A stretch of DNA of 8,483 bases, taken from contig CALBJK010000192.1 of the NCBI GenBank assembly GCA_937892695.1, forward strand, positions 1-8,483. The letters run 5' to 3'. Of the stretch, positions 7,350 through 8,483 are shown one piece after another. How positions within the stretch are numbered: position 1 is the first letter of the stretch; the number at the start of each line of letters is the position of its first letter. This DNA is from an uncultured Prevotella sp. Lineage in GTDB: Bacteria; Bacteroidota; Bacteroidia; Bacteroidales; Bacteroidaceae. The notes under the pieces were generated by a model. The model saw only the letters and a program-made list of their open reading frames with translations, was not told the DNA's origin and searched no databases. The position numbers and the translations under genes were made by a program.

Positions 7350-7763
7350 ATGTCACAAGGTTATAAAAACGGTTGGTTGCCAGATGTGTTCAACGATTTC
7401 GTGAATGTCCCGAAAGTGAATGCTACTGCTCCTGCTATTAATGTGAAGGAAAGTGAAAACGAATACACTGTAGAGCTTGCCGCTCCTGGTATGCGTAAGG
7501 AAGACTTCGAGGCTCACATCAATGAGGACGGCGACCTCACCGTAAAGATAGAAAGCAAGCGCGACAACAAGGAAGAGAACAAGAAAGCTCATTATCTGCG
7601 TCGCGAGTTCTCCTATTCTAAGTTTGAACAGACTCTTATCCTGCCCGATGATGTCGACAAGGACAAGATTTCGGCTCATGTCGCTGACGGTGTGCTTACT
7701 ATAGAGCTTCCTAAGATAAAGAAAGAAGAACACAAGGTCGGTCGTCAGATTAACATCGGCTGA
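7350..7763 (+). CDS. hsp20: Small heat-shock protein, Hsp20/alpha-crystallin family
   Basis: This 137-residue cytoplasmic chaperone of the holdase type would bind unfolding proteins during stress without ATP. The N-terminal arm is short (GWLPDVFNDF, residues 8-17). The alpha-crystallin domain spans about 28-123: it opens with PAINVKESENEYTVELAAPG, has EDFEAHINEDGDLTVKIESK in the middle, and ends with the family signature ADGVLTIELPK (112-122). The C-terminal tail carries an I-x-I motif, INI (134-136), used to dock subunits into oligomers. There is no signal peptide. The start at 7350 is chosen from the GGAGG and the family's usual length. The gene is flanked by a palindrome upstream and a strong terminator downstream, so it is probably a single-gene unit with stress-dependent control. 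Its position between polysaccharide-utilization genes has no evident functional meaning. Confidence 0.95.
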   Translation: MSQGYKNGWLPDVFNDFVNVPKVNATAPAINVKESENEYTVELAAPGMRKEDFEAHINEDGDLTVKIESKRDNKEENKKAHYLRREFSYSKFEQTLILPDDVDKDKISAHVADGVLTIELPKIKKEEHKVGRQINIG

Positions 7764-7769
7764 TTGTCG

Positions 7770-7818
7770 TAATCCGTTTTTATGTGTCTTTCAGTGAAAA
7801 TGAGCTGAAGACGGATTA
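7770..7818 (+). repeat. Inverted repeat in the hsp20 3' untranslated region
   Basis: TAATCCGT (7770-7777) and ACGGATTA (7811-7818) are exact reverse complements. Inside them, CTTTCAG (7788-7794) can pair with CTGAAG (7805-7810) with one bulged T, leaving a 10-nt bulge on the 5' side. The transcript could fold into a long hairpin just after the stop codon. No T-run follows, so it may protect the 3' end or modulate decay rather than terminate. Confidence 0.45.
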
Positions 7819-7832
7819 TATATAATAAAGGT

Positions 7833-7891
7833 AAAGGCTTCGGCCGACAGACTGTCTTGATAACAAGTAGTCTGTCGGTCGAAGCCTTTTT
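7833..7891 (+). terminator. Strong intrinsic terminator after hsp20
   Basis: The arms 7833-7853 and 7869-7889 pair over 21 bp with a single G-T wobble (7843/7879). The loop contains a further CTTG/CAAG stem around ATAA. The right arm runs into TTTTT (7887-7891). The reverse strand also reads out of the stem into a T-rich stretch, so it may work in both directions. It separates hsp20 transcription from the GH43-like gene. Confidence 0.88.
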
Positions 7892-7900
7892 ATGTCAATA

Positions 7901-8038
7901 TGACCGTCTGTGACGAAAAAGACCCTGCAATGACCGAAAATCACCCCGTATGTGTCGCCATATTGGCTTAACTTTGCATCGCTTGTCTCTTTGCTGACAA
8001 TCTGTCGGGCTGTGACAACGGCTCGCAAATAATGACAA
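7901..8038 (+). promoter_or_regulatory. Cluster of six TGAC half-sites around the GH43-like promoter
   Basis: TGAC starts at 7901, 7911 and 7931 (10 and 20 bp steps), and again at 7995, 8013 and 8033 (18 and 20 bp steps). The copies at 7911 and 7931 extend to TGACGAAAAA and TGACCGAAAA; the last three are all TGACAA. GTCA at 7894-7897 makes the first one half of an inverted repeat, GTCAATATGAC. The first group would lie roughly 45-85 bp upstream of the start of transcription, on one face of the helix, as expected for an activator binding direct repeats. The second group would lie in the leader. Confidence 0.4.
7969..7976 (+). promoter_or_regulatory. Putative -7 box of the GH43-like gene
   Basis: TAACTTTG again matches TAnnTTTG exactly and is identical to the box before the susC-like gene; both are followed by GCA. 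No TTTG is present at the -33 distance, suggesting the promoter needs an activator. The leader would be about 100 nt. Confidence 0.5.
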
Positions 8039-8083
8039 GGCAGAAATTCATAAGACCAGTCAGAAGCAATTTATTTTAGAAAT

Positions 8084-8483
8084 ATGAAGGCAATCAATTT
8101 TGTATTAGCAGCGGCCATCGCTTTGGGTGTATCGTCAGGATGCCTGGCCGCAAGTGTTACGGCCGACTCTTCGCCGTCGTCGGCCAAGACCATCAGCCCC
8201 GGCGAGTTGTGGAACGACAATAACGGTGTACACATCAACGCCCACGGCGGAGGAGTGATGTATTATAAAGGTACTTACTACTGGTTCGGCGAACATAAGG
8301 CTTCCAACACCAGCTCGGCTCTGGTAGGGGTGAAGTGCTACTCGTCGCCTGATCTTGTCAACTGGACCGACCGTGGTGTGGCTCTCGCCGTGAGCGACGA
8401 GAAAGGCAGCGACATAGAGCGAGGCTGTACCCTCGAACGCCCCAAGGTAGTGTACAACAAGAAGACGGGCAAGTTTGTCATGT
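8084..8483 (+). CDS. Family-43-like glycoside hydrolase, N-terminal part (runs off the window)
   Basis: Only the first 133 residues are present. An N-terminal signal (residues 1 to about 23) directs export. Cys20 in SSGC is a possible but poor lipobox, so cleavage near LAA is equally likely. The mature part opens with WNDNNGVHINAHGGGVMYY, then GTYYWFGEHK (63-72), KCYSSPDLVNWTDRG (84-98) and ERPKVVYNKKTGKFVM (118-133). This is the first blade or two of a five-bladed propeller of the GH43 type. The NAHGGG segment stands where most GH43 enzymes carry the Asp-Pro of the catalytic base. This is a feature of the subgroup that includes exo-beta-1,3-galactosidases (subfamily 24) and its relatives such as subfamily 34. 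The likely role is trimming terminal galactose or arabinose from side chains, which is an inference. The start ATG has no Shine-Dalgarno sequence. The gene has its own promoter region after the hsp20 terminator. Confidence 0.85.
   Translation, partial: MKAINFVLAAAIALGVSSGCLAASVTADSSPSSAKTISPGELWNDNNGVHINAHGGGVMYYKGTYYWFGEHKASNTSSALVGVKCYSSPDLVNWTDRGVALAVSDEKGSDIERGCTLERPKVVYNKKTGKFVM

Overview
This window comes from a member of the Bacteroidales (Bacteroidota), probably a gut or host-associated one. The reasons are a SusC/SusD pair with a DUF1735 surface lipoprotein, start sites mostly without Shine-Dalgarno sequences, and promoter-like boxes of the Bacteroidota form TAnnTTTG. The genes look moderately GC-rich and the gaps between them are clearly AT-rich. 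Genus cannot be decided from the sequence; Bacteroides, Prevotella-type or Muribaculaceae-type would all fit. All clear genes are on the + strand.

Layout. Bases 1-60 may be the tail of an upstream gene, and the rest up to 538 is an AT-rich control region. That region holds a short tandem repeat, two palindromes, a TAACTTTG promoter box and an apparent leader of about 220 nt. A polysaccharide-utilization operon follows: a SusC-type TonB-dependent outer-membrane transporter (539-3679), a SusD-type glycan-binding lipoprotein (3752-5734), and a surface lipoprotein with two DUF1735-like domains and a C-terminal discoidin (F5/8 type C) domain (5785-7146). The gaps inside the operon are 72 and 50 nt, with no terminator or promoter visible in them.

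A 203-nt gap with a repeat and a near-perfect 17-bp palindrome leads to a stand-alone small heat-shock protein gene (hsp20, best start 7350, end 7763). It is the only gene in the window with a strong Shine-Dalgarno sequence. A second inverted repeat and a very strong intrinsic terminator (7833-7891) follow it. A second promoter region comes next, with six TGAC half-sites upstream of and around a TAACTTTG box. It leads into a family-43-like glycoside hydrolase (from 8084) that runs off the right edge.

How the genes work together. SusD and the DUF1735/discoidin lipoprotein would catch a glycan at the cell surface, and SusC with SusD would import oligosaccharides using TonB energy. The GH43-like enzyme, exported to the periplasm or surface, would trim sugars from the chain ends. 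Its motifs resemble the GH43 subfamilies active on arabinogalactan-type side chains, but the substrate is an inference. The chaperone does not belong functionally to this set and appears to be its own transcription unit, so the GH43-like gene may be in the same locus under separate control or may begin another locus. No integrase, transposase, CRISPR array, tRNA or rRNA was seen. I found no convincing wholly new system; the most interesting material is in the non-coding control regions.
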